64,000 nt of DNA from assembly GCA_028994555.1 (NCBI GenBank), contig JARDVN010000001.1:3658001-3722000 (forward strand). Reading direction: 5' to 3'. The position numbers and the translations under genes are program-made. The DNA comes from Citrobacter amalonaticus (lineage in GTDB: Bacteria; Pseudomonadota; Gammaproteobacteria; Enterobacterales; Enterobacteriaceae). Below, one piece after another: positions 22,389 through 33,022 of this stretch. Numbering within the stretch: position 1 is the stretch's first letter; each line of letters starts with the position of its first letter. The notes beneath the pieces were generated by a model. It did not search any database. It saw only the letters and a list, made by a program, of their open reading frames with translations, and was not told the origin of the DNA.

Positions 22389-22783
22389 ATTCACCTTTAC
22401 CTAATTTGATTCTTCCAGGAATGCGTCGCACGTTGATACACCATCCACTGGCGACGAGCCACGGATATGGTCCCTGCATCTGCAGATATCAACCCCTTGT
22501 ACTGACTTTGTACATTTAATAGCCAGGTGACTGAGTTAACAGGTTTTTCCGCACAGAGGCGCTATAGCACGACGGAATTTCGGTCGAATGTCAAGCAAAT
22601 CTGTTGCCTGGTTGACGAAAGCGTCACACTGTACCTGATAAAATTCGTTACGCAACTTTATTAGCATGCAAAACCAAATCCTGCCAGTCAGCAAAGGTTG
22701 ACAACCCCTTGTACACATTGAGGGAATATTTGCCCAAAAGAGTGGGTCGGCGTAGACTAATGCCCTTGTTTAAGGAGTAAAAA
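22389..22783. promoter_or_regulatory. Divergent promoter region topA / yciN
   Basis: 395 bases between the divergent topA and yciN starts with no plausible gene. E. coli topA has several promoters here, including a heat-shock one; I could not place them individually. TTGACA-like hexamers occur (for example TTGACAACC near 22698) upstream of yciN. Confidence 0.45.
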
Positions 22784-23035
22784 ATGCGCAAAGAGACACA
22801 ACCTATCGATCGCGAAACGCTATTGATTGAAGCCAACAAAATCATTCGTGAGCATGAAGATACGCTGGCGGGCATCGTTGCCACCGGTGTAACCCAGCGA
22901 AATGGCGTGTTGGTCTTCAGTGGGGATTACTTTTTAGACGAGCAAGGCCTACCCACGCCAAAGAGCACTGCCGTGTTCAATATGTTTAAACATCTGGCGC
23001 ATGTGCTTTCTGAAAAGTATCACCTGATCGATTAA
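22784..23035 (+). CDS. yciN: YciN, small conserved protein
   Basis: 83 residues, [20 protein letters not shown]..., the E. coli YciN length. Soluble, acidic, mixed helix and strand by look, with no signal or membrane segment. AAGGAG lies seven bases before the ATG. Structures exist for the family but no firm function is known. Confidence 0.9.
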   Translation: MRKETQPIDRETLLIEANKIIREHEDTLAGIVATGVTQRNGVLVFSGDYFLDEQGLPTPKSTAVFNMFKHLAHVLSEKYHLID

Positions 23036-23043
23036 AGCAAAAA

Positions 23044-23070
23044 CGTGAGGCCTGAGAGCCTCGCGTTTTT
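23044..23070. terminator. Terminator between yciN and sohB
   Basis: CGTGAGGC, six-base loop, GCCTCGCG then TTTTT, between convergent genes. Confidence 0.8.
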
Positions 23071-23085
23071 CGTTAATACCGCCTA

Positions 23086-24133
23086 TTACATCAGCGGTTT
23101 TTGTCCACGCTGCCACCAGCGCAGTAGCAGTCGATCGGCACTTTCCGCGGCGCTGCCTGTCACCCGATCCACCAGTTTCTTCCGTTGCAGATAGCGAACG
23201 TTCAGCACCTCTCGTCCTTCCATCAGCCCCAGGATCACCTCGTCACTGGTATTTATCTCATCAATAAGCCCTTTCTCCAGCGCCTGCTGCCCGTACCAGT
23301 GTTCGCCTGTCGCAACCTGTTCAATGTCCAGAGTCGGACGCATACGATGGACAAAATCTTTAAACAGGTGATGGGTTTCATTCAAATCTTCGCGAAATTT
23401 CTGCCGCCCTTCTTCAGTGTTCTCACCCAGCAGCGTCAGCGTCCGCTTGTACTGTCCGGCGGTATGCAACTCGATATCGATATCCTTGCCTTTCAGAAAA
23501 CGGTTGAAGTTGGGGATCTGCGCAACCACGCCAATCGAACCGACAATCGCAAAGGGGGGCGGAGACAATTTTATCCGCCACACAGGCCATCATGTAACCG
23601 CCACTCGCCGCGACTTTATCCACCGTCACGGTCAGCGGAATTTTCTTATCACGTAAGCGTTGCAGTTGTGATGCGGCGAGGCCATAGCCGTGAACAACGC
23701 CGCCAGGGCTTTCCAGACGCACCACGACCTGGTCCTGCGGTTTCACCACCGCCAGGACAGCCGTTACCTCTTCACGCAAAGAACTGACCTCGTGGGCATC
23801 CATACTGCCTTTAAAATCCAGCACCCAGACACGCGGTTTATCCGACGTGTCGCTCTCGCCCCGTTTGGCTTTCACTTTGGCGGCTTTCGCTTCCTGTTTA
23901 TGCTTTTTCTTCTGCGCTTTATGCCAGAGTTTCTGTTGATGGCTATCCAGCAACGCCATCGCCAGTTCATCCTTCATTTCTTTATATTGTTCGCTGAGGT
24001 TGGTAAACCGCAGTTCGCCACGCTGGCGCTTACGTTGGGCAACATTCACGATAATGGTGGCAATCGCCGCGATAGCCAGCACAACGGTCACGATTTTTGC
24101 TAAAAACAAGCCATATTCAGACAACAATTCCAC
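23086..24133 (-). CDS. sohB: SohB, S49-family inner-membrane peptidase (frameshifted)
   Basis: A SppA-like serine protease anchored in the inner membrane, first found as a multicopy suppressor of degP loss. An N-terminal membrane helix (LFLAKIVTVVLAIAAIATII) precedes a Lys-rich linker and the S49 domain, with the catalytic Ser in KVAASGGYMM. The G-run 23554-23559 on the plus strand has six bases where five are needed (SAPFAIVGS). Repair gives about 348 residues, close to E. coli (349). The start is taken at the GTG (MELLSEYG); an ATG nine bases upstream is possible. Confidence 0.93.
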
Positions 24134-24347
24134 AGGTCCCACCTTGGTTAAACAACTTAGCGTCGGCTCAGTGTACCTCAGGCGTAATGCGTCGTCTCGC
24201 GGGATATGCGGATGGATAAAAGTATGACAAAGTGTTCATTTTAGGGCGTTATCGCCGTTGGCTGATTGAAATTGGCTCCTGTTTCAGGCATAAACCCGAC
24301 ACACCAACGAGAAGCAGAGCGACCAGGCATGTCGCCGAGGAGTCCCC

Positions 24348-25109
24348 ATGCATTATCAACCGAAACAAGACCTCCTGCAGGATCGCATTATTCTGGTGAC
24401 CGGCGCCAGCGACGGCATTGGCCGTGAAGCGGCCCTGACCTACGCTCGCTACGGCGCCAGCGTCATTTTGCTCGGCCGTAATGATGAGAAATTACGCCAC
24501 GTCGCCGACAAAATTGCCCAGCAAACGGGCCGTCAGCCGCAATGGTTTACGCTTGATCTGTTAACCTGCACCGCTGATGAGTGTCATCAACTGGCCGAGC
24601 GCGTCGCCGGACACTATCCGCGACTGGACGGCGTCTTACACAATGCCGGATTGCTGGGCGATGTCTGCCCCATGATCGAGCAGGATCCGCAGGTCTGGCA
24701 GGACGTCATGCAGGTCAACGTCAACGCGACCTTTATGCTGACCCAGGCATTGCTTCCTTTATTACTTAAGTCAGATTCCGGATCGTTAGTCTTCACCTCC
24801 TCCAGCGTGGGCCAGCAGGGGCGCGCCAACTGGGGCGCCTACGCCGCCTCGAAATTTGCTACCGAAGGGATGATGCAGGTACTGGCAGACGAATACCAGA
24901 ACCGCCCTCTGCGCGTGAATTGCATCAATCCTGGCGGCACCCGTACCGGGATGCGCGCCAACGCCTTTCCGACAGAAGACCCGCAAAAACTCAAAACACC
25001 CGCCGATATTATGCCGCTCTACCTGTGGCTGATGGGCGATGATAGCCGCCGCAAAACCGGCATGACCTTCGACGCCCAACCGGGCCGTAAACCAGGAATC
25101 GCCCAATGA
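24348..25109 (+). CDS. yciK: YciK, short-chain dehydrogenase/reductase
   Basis: 253 residues. A classical SDR oxidoreductase: cofactor motif TGASDGIGREAA (residues 19-30), NAG motif in HNAGLLG, catalytic Ser in FTSSSVG and YAASK. The physiological substrate is unknown. The stop overlaps the btuR start (ATGA), so the two are translationally coupled, though no functional link to cobalamin is established. Confidence 0.95.
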   Translation: MHYQPKQDLLQDRIILVTGASDGIGREAALTYARYGASVILLGRNDEKLRHVADKIAQQTGRQPQWFTLDLLTCTADECHQLAERVAGHYPRLDGVLHNAGLLGDVCPMIEQDPQVWQDVMQVNVNATFMLTQALLPLLLKSDSGSLVFTSSSVGQQGRANWGAYAASKFATEGMMQVLADEYQNRPLRVNCINPGGTRTGMRANAFPTEDPQKLKTPADIMPLYLWLMGDDSRRKTGMTFDAQPGRKPGIAQ

Positions 25110-25697
25110 GTGAAGAACGTTATCAGCAGCGCCAGCAGCGTGTGAAGGACCGGGTTGACGCCCGGGTCGCCCAGGCTCAGGACGAGCGAGGCATCGTGAT
25201 TGTTTTCACCGGCAACGGGAAAGGAAAGACCACCGCCGCCTTCGGTACTGCCACTCGCGCAGTGGGGCACGGTAAAAAAGGTCGGTGTCGTGCAATTTAT
25301 CAAGGGAACCTGGCCCAACGGCGAGCGTAACCTGCTGGAGCCGCACGGCGTTGAATTTCAGGTGATGGCGACCGGGTTTACCTGGGAGACGCAGAACCGT
25401 GAAGCCGACACGGCGGCCTGTCTGGCAGTATGGGAGCACGGCAAACGGATGCTTGCCGATCCGCAACTGGACATGGTGTTGCTGGACGAACTGACCTATA
25501 TGGTGGCGTACGACTATCTGCCGCTTGCAGAGGTGATTAGCGCGCTGAATGCACGCCCGTCTCACCAGACGGTGATCATCACCGGTCGCGGCTGCCATCG
25601 GGATATACTCGAACTGGCCGATACCGTCAGTGAACTGCGGCCTGTCAAACACGCTTTTGAGGCAGGAGTCAAAGCCCAGATGGGGATTGATTATTAA
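25106..25697 (+). CDS. btuR: BtuR (CobO-type), cob(I)alamin adenosyltransferase (frameshifted)
   Basis: Transfers the adenosyl group from ATP to cob(I)alamin to form coenzyme B12. The P-loop is GNGKGKTTAAFG (about residues 36-47). The A-run 25274-25279 has six bases where five are needed (GHGKKVGVVQF). Repair gives 196 residues, exactly the E. coli length. As written the first frame stops at 25330, just after the P-loop. It overlaps yciK by four bases. Confidence 0.95.
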
Positions 25698-25720
25698 AAA
25701 AGGCCCCTCGGGGCCTTTTA
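25698..25720. terminator. Terminator between btuR and rluB
   Basis: AAAAGGCCC, CTCG tetraloop, GGGCCTTTT between two convergent genes; symmetrical, so it can work on both strands. Confidence 0.85.
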
Positions 25721-25738
25721 GCGTTACGGGATAGCGGA

Positions 25739-26614
25739 TTAACCATTGTTATTACGACCGCCAGCACGACGACCGCCGCTCACCTGGCTATGGCGCTTCA
25801 CCGCACGGCGAATCTGATTTGCCTTCATGCGGCGACGATCTTTCTCTACCGCCACTTTCGAGGTGGTTTCGGGCTCCAGTTCCACCAGCTCACGCAGATA
25901 GTTGGTCTGGGCGAGATCCAGTTCCGTCCAGCCGCCGCGCGGCAGACCTTTCGGCAGCGGAATATCGCCGTAGCGCACGCGGATCAGGCGGCTGACCTGC
26001 ACGCCAACCGCTTCCCACAGGCGACGCACTTCACGGTTGCGCCCTTCGGTCAGGGTGACGTTATACCACTGGTTGATCCCTTCACCACCGCTGAATTTGA
26101 TGGTTTTGAACGCCGCCGGACCGTCTTCCAGCTGCACGCCACGGCTCAGATCGCGCAGTTTAGCATCGTCAACCTGGCCAAAAACGCGCACCGCGTATTC
26201 ACGTTCAACTTCACGGCTTGGGTGCATTAAGCGGTTCGCCAGTTCACCATCGGTGGTGAACAGCAGCAGACCGCAGGTATTGACGTCCAGACGCCCTACC
26301 GCAATCCAGCGTGCTCCACGCAGTTTCGGTAAGCGATCAAACACCGTAGGACGACCTTCCGGGTCGTTACGCGTGCACAGTTCACCTTCCGGCTTGTAAT
26401 AAGCCAGAACGCGACAAATTTGTTCCGCCGACTCTTTCACCGAAATCAGGTGACCGTCGATACGAATTTTCAGGCCGGGAGTCACTTCAACGCGATCGCC
26501 CAGCGTGGCAATTTTGCCGTCAACGCTGACGCGACCTGCTGCAATGATAGATTCAATTTCACGGCGGGAGCCGTGGCCAGCGCGCGCCAGCACTTTCTGT
26601 AACTTTTCGCTCAT
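25739..26614 (-). CDS. rluB: RluB, 23S rRNA pseudouridine-2605 synthase
   Basis: 291 residues from the ATG at 26614 ([13 protein letters not shown]); an upstream in-frame ATG is disfavoured because this N-terminus fits the family. An S4 RNA-binding domain (about 1-65) is followed by the catalytic domain with [17 protein letters not shown], where the Asp is catalytic. The C-terminal tail is strongly basic ([18 protein letters not shown]) and likely contacts rRNA. Intact. Confidence 0.96.
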   Translation of the reverse strand: MSEKLQKVLARAGHGSRREIESIIAAGRVSVDGKIATLGDRVEVTPGLKIRIDGHLISVKESAEQICRVLAYYKPEGELCTRNDPEGRPTVFDRLPKLRGARWIAVGRLDVNTCGLLLFTTDGELANRLMHPSREVEREYAVRVFGQVDDAKLRDLSRGVQLEDGPAAFKTIKFSGGEGINQWYNVTLTEGRNREVRRLWEAVGVQVSRLIRVRYGDIPLPKGLPRGGWTELDLAQTNYLRELVELEPETTSKVAVEKDRRRMKANQIRRAVKRHSQVSGGRRAGGRNNNG

Positions 26615-26714
26615 AGAGCTTCCTTTAGCTGTCGCCTTCACAGGCGTCGAACAGGAGAATCAACGGCGCTTCTCAGCGCCATTTTAAGGCCGCGTAGTAT
26701 ACAGAGTTGCGTCC

Positions 26715-27336
26715 TTATAAGAAAGGTTTAACGTCTCCGACGCCTTCGCGCAAGATAACCGGGGAATCATCGGTTAAATCGATCACTGTTGTCGGTTGCT
26801 GGCCCAGATAACCACCATGGATAATCAGGTCCACCTGCTTTTCCAGTCGATCTTTAATTTCTTCTGGATCGGACTCGGTAAATTCACTGCCCGGCAGCAT
26901 CAGCGAGGTGGAGAGCATCGGCTCGCCCAGCGCCTGCAACAGTTCGAGCGCGATCGGGTTCGACGGCACGCGCAGACCGATAGTCTTACGTTTTTCCTGC
27001 AGCAACCGTCGCGGCACCTCTTTTGTGCCCTTCAGAATAAAGGTGTAGTTGCCCGGCGTATTGTTTTTGATCAGGCGAAATGCCACGTTGTCGACGAAGG
27101 AATAGGTCGACAGTTCGGACAGATCGCGACACATCAGGGTGAAGTTATGCCCATCCGGCAACTGGCGAATACGACAAATCCGCTCCATCGCGCCTTTGTC
27201 TTCAATTTTGCACCCGAGCGCGTAGCCGGAATCGGTGGGATACACAATCACCCCTCCCTTACGCACAATCTCCACCGCCTGGTTGATCAGGCGCTGCTGC
27301 GGGTTATCAGGATGAATATAAAAAAAACTGGCTCAT
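26715..27336 (-). CDS. yciO: YciO, YrdC/Sua5-family protein (frameshifted at N-terminus)
   Basis: A homologue of the TsaC/Sua5 threonylcarbamoyl-AMP synthases. It has the KxR-type and SxN-like segments ([14 protein letters not shown] region), and may bind RNA or nucleotide; its own role is unsettled. The A-run 27320-27327 (plus strand) has eight bases where seven are needed ([11 protein letters not shown]). Repair gives 206 residues, the E. coli length, from the ATG at 27336. That ATG overlaps the rnm stop (ATGA). As written only an internal start near 27275 is usable. Confidence 0.92.
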
Positions 27337-28215
27337 ACTTCCCTCACTGTGGTGTTCTGCGGCTGTTCCCACGTCTGCCAGACGCCTTCAACGCCTGCCG
27401 GCAGCCAGAGCTTGCGACCCAACTCGATCCACGGACAAGGCTGATGAAAATCAGACCCTTGCGATGCCCACAGCTGATGCTGGCGGGCGAGCGTGGCCAG
27501 TTGCGTGCGCTCATTAGGGGACTGTTGGCACTGCGCGACTTCCATCGCATCACCACGATGTTGCGCAAAATACGCCACCAGCCTTTTCAGCCATTTAGCA
27601 CTAAGATCGTACCGACCAGGATGAGCCAGTACCGCCTTACCGCCAGAATGATGAATGACATCAATAGCTTGTTCTATTGTACACCACTGTGGCGGAACGT
27701 ATCCTGTTTTCCCACGTGCGAGATACTTTTTTGAATACATCCGCCATGGTCGTCGCTTTGCCGCATTCCACCAGATAACGGGCGACATGACCGCGCGTCA
27801 CTGCCCCACCGTCAGCAAGGCGTAGTGCCCCTTCCCACGCGCCGGTGATGTGCGCTTTTTCCAGTCTGTCGGCAATCAGTCGTGCCCGCTGTAGCCGTCG
27901 CTCCGTCTGTTGCGCCAGAAACGCGCACATTGCCGGGTTTTCAATGTCAATGTTCAGACCCACGATATGAATTTCGTGGTTCTCCCAAACCGTTGAGATC
28001 TCAACCCCTGGGATCAAGTCCAGCGCCAGACCTGAACGTGAAATTTCTTCGCTTGCCGCCCCAATGGCGGCTGTGGTGTCATGGTCGGTAATCGCCAGCG
28101 TGCCTACGCGCATCTCGACAGCACGATGGACTAACGCTTCAGGCGTCAGTTGTCCATCAGATGCCGTAGTGTGACTGTGCAGGTCATATATCACTGCATA
28201 ATTCGTGTCGCTCAA
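27333..28215 (-). CDS. rnm: RNase AM (Rnm/YciV/TrpH), PHP-domain 5'-3' exonuclease (frameshifted)
   Basis: A PHP phosphoesterase that in E. coli trims 5' ends of rRNA and hydrolyses 3',5'-nucleotide bisphosphates. Metal-binding PHP motifs: [11 protein letters not shown] (residues 11-21) and ITDHDT, with more His/Asp in SQGSDFHQP. The T-run 27727-27732 has six bases where five are needed ([11 protein letters not shown]). Repair gives 293 residues, exactly as in E. coli. It lies divergently upstream of the trp operon and overlaps yciO by four bases. Confidence 0.94.
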
Positions 28216-28291
28216 GGCGAACTCCCGTCTCTCAAAAAATACTCTTTCCTGTGCATCATAACGGTTCCGGTAAATTTACTGAAATCAGGTG

Positions 28292-28325
28292 TTGACAATA
28301 ACCCACCGAACTAGTTAACTAGTAC
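28292..28325 (+). promoter_or_regulatory. trp operon promoter and TrpR operator
   Basis: A -35 TTGACA (28292-28297) and -10 TTAACT (28315-28320) are 17 bases apart. The near-palindrome GAACTAGTTAACTAGTAC (28308-28325) covers the -10 and matches the known TrpR operator. Repression by Trp-bound TrpR is expected. Confidence 0.92.
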
Positions 28326-28352
28326 GAAAGTTCACAAGCAAGGGGTATCGAA

Positions 28353-28397
28353 ATGAAAGCAACATACGTTCTGCACGGTGGGTGGCGCACTTCCTGA
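28353..28397 (+). CDS. trpL: TrpL, trp operon leader peptide (single Trp codon)
   Basis: A 14-residue leader peptide, MKATYVLHGGWRTS, preceded by AAGGGGT. The position and the flanking attenuator are canonical, but the usual tandem Trp-Trp is Gly-Trp: codon 10 is GGG where TGG is expected. Stalling on Trp codons here is what senses charged tRNA-Trp in attenuation. The substitution could be genuine or a base-call error. Confidence 0.85.
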   Translation: MKATYVLHGGWRTS

Positions 28398-28441
28398 TTT
28401 CGGGCAGTGTATTTCGCGTGTAGATCGCCACCAGATACCCG

Positions 28442-28468
28442 GCCCGCCAACAGAGCGGGCTTTTTTTT
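28442..28468 (+). terminator. trp attenuator
   Basis: GCCCGC (28442-28447), seven-base loop, GCGGGC (28455-28460), then eight Ts: the 3:4 terminator hairpin. Upstream the leader can also pair GGTGGCG (28381-28387) with CGCCACC (28426-28432), consistent with alternative folding. Confidence 0.92.
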
Positions 28469-28491
28469 GAACAAAATTAATGAGAACCACA

Positions 28492-30054
28492 ATGCAGACA
28501 TCAAAACCCACACTCGAACTCATCACCTGCGATGCCGCCTATCGCAAAAACCCAACGGAGTTATTCCATCAGGTTTGCGGCGACCGTCCGGCGACGTTGC
28601 TGCTGGAATCAGCGGATATTGACAGCAAAGACGATCTCAAAAGCCTGTTGCTGGTAGACAGTGCGCTGCGCATTACCGCTATCGGTGACACTGTCACTAT
28701 TCAGGCATTAACCGACAATGGCGCAGCGTTACTGCCGCTGCTGGATGTGGCTCTACCCGCTGGCATTGAAAATGAACATCAGGATGCAGGCCGTGTACTG
28801 CGTTTTCCCCCAATCAGTACGTTATTAGATGAAGACGCGCGTCTGTGCGCACTCTCAGTATTTGACGCCTTCCGCCTGTTGCAGGAACTGGTCAATGTCC
28901 CGGCGCAGGAGCGCGAGGCGATGTTCTTTGGCGGTCTGTTTGCTTACGACCTGGTCGCCGGTTTTGAAGATTTACCGCAACTTGAGGCCGGCAACCGCTG
29001 CCCGGACTACTGTTTCTATCTGGCGGAAACGCTAATGGTGATCGACCACCAGAAACAAAGCACTCGCATTCAGGCCAGTCTGTTCAGCGATAATGACGCT
29101 GAGAAACAGCGCCTCACCGCACGTCTGGCGCGTCTGAGCCAGCAACTGGCGGAACCTGCGCCGCCGTTGCCGGTCGTTTCCGTGCCGCAGATGCGTTGCG
29201 AATGCGATCAGAGCGATGAAGAATTTGGCGCGGTGGTTCGCTCGATGCAAAAGGCGATTCGCGCCGGAGAAATTTTCCAGGTGGTCCCATCCCGTCGCTT
29301 CTCTCTGCCCTGCCCGTCGCCGCTGGCGGCTTATTACGTGCTGAAGAAAAGCAATCCCAGCCCATACATGTTCTTTATGCAGGACAATGATTTCACTCTG
29401 TTTGGCGCCTCGCCGGAAAGCTCGCTGAAATACGATGCTACCAGCCGTCAGATTGAAATCTATCCGATTGCCGGTACGCGCCCACGTGGTCGTCACGCTG
29501 ACGGCACGCTTGATCGCGACCTCGACAGCCGGATCGAACTGGAAATGCGTACCGATCATAAAGAGCTTTCTGAACATCTGATGCTGGTTGATCTGGCACG
29601 TAACGATCTCGCCCGCATCTGTACGCCGGGCAGTCGCTACGTGGCCGACCTGACAAAGGTTGATCGTTATTCTCACGTTATGCACCTGGTCTCTCGCGTC
29701 GTTGGCGAATTGCGCAGCGATCTTGATGTCCTTCACGCCTACCGCGCCTGCATGAACATGGGCACCCTCAGCGGCGCGCCGAAAGTGCGTGCAATGCAGT
29801 TGATTGCCGAAGCCGAAGGTCGCCGACGCGGCAGCTATGGCGGCGCAGTCGGTTACTTCACCGCGCACGGCGATCTGGATACCTGCATAGTGATCCGCTC
29901 CGCGCTGGTGGAGGACGGCATCGCCACTGTGCAGGCCGGCGCCGGAATTGTACTCGATTCTGTTCCCCAGTCAGAAGCCGACGAAACCCGTAATAAAGCG
30001 CGCGCGGTCCTGCGTGCCATTGCCACCGCGCACCACGCACAGGAGACTTTCTGA
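28492..30054 (+). CDS. trpE: Anthranilate synthase component I TrpE
   Basis: 520 residues from ATG 28492, the standard length. It converts chorismate and ammonia to anthranilate, with glutamine-derived ammonia from TrpD. The feedback site is in [13 protein letters not shown] near residue 40, and the chorismate-binding domain has PIAGTRPRG and GAPKVRAMQ. Its stop overlaps the trpD start (TGATG), ensuring equal production of the two subunits. Intact. Confidence 0.98.
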   Translation: MQTSKPTLELITCDAAYRKNPTELFHQVCGDRPATLLLESADIDSKDDLKSLLLVDSALRITAIGDTVTIQALTDNGAALLPLLDVALPAGIENEHQDAGRVLRFPPISTLLDEDARLCALSVFDAFRLLQELVNVPAQEREAMFFGGLFAYDLVAGFEDLPQLEAGNRCPDYCFYLAETLMVIDHQKQSTRIQASLFSDNDAEKQRLTARLARLSQQLAEPAPPLPVVSVPQMRCECDQSDEEFGAVVRSMQKAIRAGEIFQVVPSRRFSLPCPSPLAAYYVLKKSNPSPYMFFMQDNDFTLFGASPESSLKYDATSRQIEIYPIAGTRPRGRHADGTLDRDLDSRIELEMRTDHKELSEHLMLVDLARNDLARICTPGSRYVADLTKVDRYSHVMHLVSRVVGELRSDLDVLHAYRACMNMGTLSGAPKVRAMQLIAEAEGRRRGSYGGAVGYFTAHGDLDTCIVIRSALVEDGIATVQAGAGIVLDSVPQSEADETRNKARAVLRAIATAHHAQETF

Positions 30055-31650
30055 TGGCTGACATTCTGCTGCTCGATAACATCGACTCATTTACCTACAA
30101 CCTGGCAGATCAGCTGCGTACCCACGGTCACAACGTGGTGATTTACCGTAACCATATTCCGGCCCAGACCCTGATTGAGCGTCTGGCAACCATGAAGAAC
30201 CCGATTCTGGTCCTTTCTCCCGGTCCTGGCGTGCCCAGTGAAGCAGGCTGTATGCCGGAGTTGCTGACCCGTCTGCGTGGTAAGCTGCCGATTATCGGCA
30301 TCTGCCTGGGCCATCAGGCGATTGTTGAAGCCTACGGTGGCTACGTCGGTCAGGCTGGCGAGATCCTGCACGGCAAGGCGTCCAGCATTGAACATGACGG
30401 TCAGGCGATGTTTGCCGGTCTGCCCAATCCGCTGCCGGTTGCACGCTATCACTCCCTGATCGGTAGCAACGTTCCGGCAGGCCTGACCATTAACGCCCAT
30501 TTCAACGGCATGGTAATGGCGGTGCGTCACGACGCCGATCGCGTTTGTGGTTTGCAGTTCCACCCGGAATCCATTCTGACCACCCATGGCGCACGTCTGC
30601 TTGAGCAGACGCTGGCCTGGGCGCAGCAGAAGCTGGAGCCGACCAATACCTTGCAGCCGATCCTCGAAAAACTATATCAGGCACAGACCCTGAGCCAGCA
30701 GGAAAGCCATCAGCTCTTCTCCGCCGTGGTGCGCGGCGAACTGAAACCGGAACAGCTGGCTGCCGCGCTGGTCAGCATGAAGATTCGCGGCGAGCATCCG
30801 AATGAGATTGCCGGCGCGGCCACCGCCTTACTGGAAAACGCAGCGCCATTCCCGCGCCCTGACTACCTGTTCGCCGACATTGTCGGCACCGGCGGCGACG
30901 GTAGTAACAGCATTAATATTTCTACCGCCAGCGCCTTTGTGGCCGCAGCGTGCGGCCTGAAGGTGGCTAAACACGGCAACCGCAGCGTCTCCAGCAAATC
31001 AGGTTCGTCGGACCTGCTGGCCGCCTTCGGTATCAATCTCGACATGAATGCCGACAAGTCGCGCCAGGCGCTGGACGACCTGGGGGGTCTGTTTCCTGTT
31101 TGCGCCGAAGTATCACACCGGTTTCCGCCATGCGATGCCGGTACGCCAGCAGTTGAAGACCCGTACGCTGTTCAACGTGCTTGGGCCGCTGATCAACCCG
31201 GCACACCCGCCGCTGGCGCTGATTGGCGTCTACAGCCCTGAACTGGTACTGCCGATTGCCGAAACGCTGCGCGTGTTGGGTTACCAGCGTGCCGCGGTCG
31301 TGCACAGCGGCGGCATGGATGAAGTCTCTCTGCATGCGCCGACTATTGTGGCGGAACTGCATGACGGCGAAATAAGAAGTTATCAGCTAACGGCGGATGA
31401 CTTCGGCCTGACCCCTTACCATCAGGAACAACTGGCAGGCGGCACGCCAGAAGAAAACCGTGACATTCTGACACGCTTATTACAAGGTAAAGGTGACGCC
31501 GCCCACGAGGCTGCCGTTGCCGCAAACGTCGCGATGCTGATGCGACTGCATGGTGAAGAAGATCTCAAGGCTAATGCGCAAACCGTTCTCGAGGTATTAC
31601 GCAGTGGTTCCGCTTATGACCGAGTCACCGCTCTGGCGGCAAGAGGGTAA
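30054..31650 (+). CDS. trpD: TrpD, bifunctional anthranilate synthase II / phosphoribosyltransferase (frameshifted)
   Basis: The N-terminal class I glutamine amidotransferase (catalytic Cys in GICLGHQAI near 84, His-Glu in FHPES) is fused to the anthranilate phosphoribosyltransferase domain with [14 protein letters not shown] (about residues 281-294). The G-run 31082-31087 has six bases where five are needed ([11 protein letters not shown]). Repair gives 531 residues, exactly the E. coli length. As written the first frame ends at 31241, inside the transferase domain. The trpC ATG follows the stop directly. Confidence 0.95.
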
Positions 31651-33012
31651 ATGATGCAAACCGTTTTAGCGAAAATCGTCGCAGATAAGGCGATTTGGGT
31701 GGAAGCCCGCAAACAGCAGCAACCGTTGGCCAGTTTTCAAAACGATGTCCAGCCCAGCTCACGTCACTTTTATGACGCCTTACAGGGCGCGCGTACAGCC
31801 TTTATTCTGGAGTGCAAGAAAGCCTCCCCGTCTAAAGGCGTGATCCGCGATGATTTCGACCCGGCGCGGATTGCCGGGGTGTACAAACATTATGCCTCCG
31901 CCATTTCCGTTCTGACGGATGAGAAGTACTTCCAGGGCAGTTTTGATTTTCTGCCGATTGTGAGTCGCATCGCGCCGCAGCCGATTTTGTGTAAGGACTT
32001 TATTATCGACCCTTACCAGATCTACCTTGCGCGCCACTATCAGGCCGACGCCTGTCTGCTGATGCTTTCGGTACTCGATGACGAGCAGTATCGCCAGCTT
32101 TCTGCCGTGGCGCACAGTCTGAAGATGGGCGTGCTGACGGAAGTGAGTAATGAAGAGGAACTGGAACGTGCTATTGCGCTCGGTGCAAAAGTGGTCGGGA
32201 TCAACAACCGTGACCTGCGCGACCTGTCGATTGATTTAAACCGTACGCGTCAACTGGCGCCGAAACTCGGTCACGGCGTGACGGTGATTAGTGAATCGGG
32301 GATCAACACCTATGCGCAGGTTCGCGAGCTGAGCCACTTTGCCAATGGTTTCCTGATTGGTTCCGCGCTGATGGCGCATGACGATCTGAACGCCGCCGTA
32401 CGCCGCGTACTGCTCGGTGAAAATAAGGTATGCGGTCTGACGCGCCCGGAAGATGCCAAAGCCGCGTGCGAATCAGGTGCGATATACGGCGGCCTGATTT
32501 TTGTCTCTTCTTCGCCACGCTTTGTCAGCGATGAACAGGCCCGTGCAGTGCAGGCCGCCGCTCCGCTACAGTATGTTGGCGTATTCCGTAATCACGACAT
32601 CGCCGACGTTTGTGACAAAGCAACACAGCTTTCGCTGAAAGCCGTGCAGCTGCATGGCCGCGAAGACCAGGCGTATGTTGATGCGCTACGCGCCGCGCTG
32701 CCGGAAAACGTACAGATCTGGAAGGCGCTGAGCGTTGGCGAAACGCTCCCTGCCCGTGACTATCAGCATGTCGACAAATACGTGCTGGATAACGGCCAGG
32801 GCGGCAGCGGTCAGCGTTTTGACTGGTCACTCTTGCAGGGGCAGTCGCTCGAAAACGTGCTGCTGGCAGGCGGTCTTGGCGCGGATAACTGCGTAGACGC
32901 AGCTAAAACCGGCTGTGCCGGTCTCGATTTTAATTCTGGTGTAGAGTCACAGCCGGGCATCAAAGATGCACGCCTTCTGGCCTCGGTCTTTCAGACACTG
33001 CGCGCATATTAA
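31651..33012 (+). CDS. trpC: TrpC, indole-3-glycerol-phosphate synthase / phosphoribosylanthranilate isomerase
   Basis: 453 residues, the bifunctional form typical of enterics. The IGPS half (about 1-255) contains [12 protein letters not shown] and ISESGIN; the PRAI (TrpF) half starts near [11 protein letters not shown]. It performs two successive steps of tryptophan synthesis. ATG-ATG at the start; both could be used. Intact, 10 bases before trpB. Confidence 0.98.
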   Translation: MMQTVLAKIVADKAIWVEARKQQQPLASFQNDVQPSSRHFYDALQGARTAFILECKKASPSKGVIRDDFDPARIAGVYKHYASAISVLTDEKYFQGSFDFLPIVSRIAPQPILCKDFIIDPYQIYLARHYQADACLLMLSVLDDEQYRQLSAVAHSLKMGVLTEVSNEEELERAIALGAKVVGINNRDLRDLSIDLNRTRQLAPKLGHGVTVISESGINTYAQVRELSHFANGFLIGSALMAHDDLNAAVRRVLLGENKVCGLTRPEDAKAACESGAIYGGLIFVSSSPRFVSDEQARAVQAAAPLQYVGVFRNHDIADVCDKATQLSLKAVQLHGREDQAYVDALRAALPENVQIWKALSVGETLPARDYQHVDKYVLDNGQGGSGQRFDWSLLQGQSLENVLLAGGLGADNCVDAAKTGCAGLDFNSGVESQPGIKDARLLASVFQTLRAY

Positions 33013-33022
33013 GGAAAAGGAC

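Noticed and set aside
29032..29868. 278-residue minus-strand open frame across trpE
   Set aside because: Overlaps the catalytic coding sequence of trpE and has no recognisable domain.
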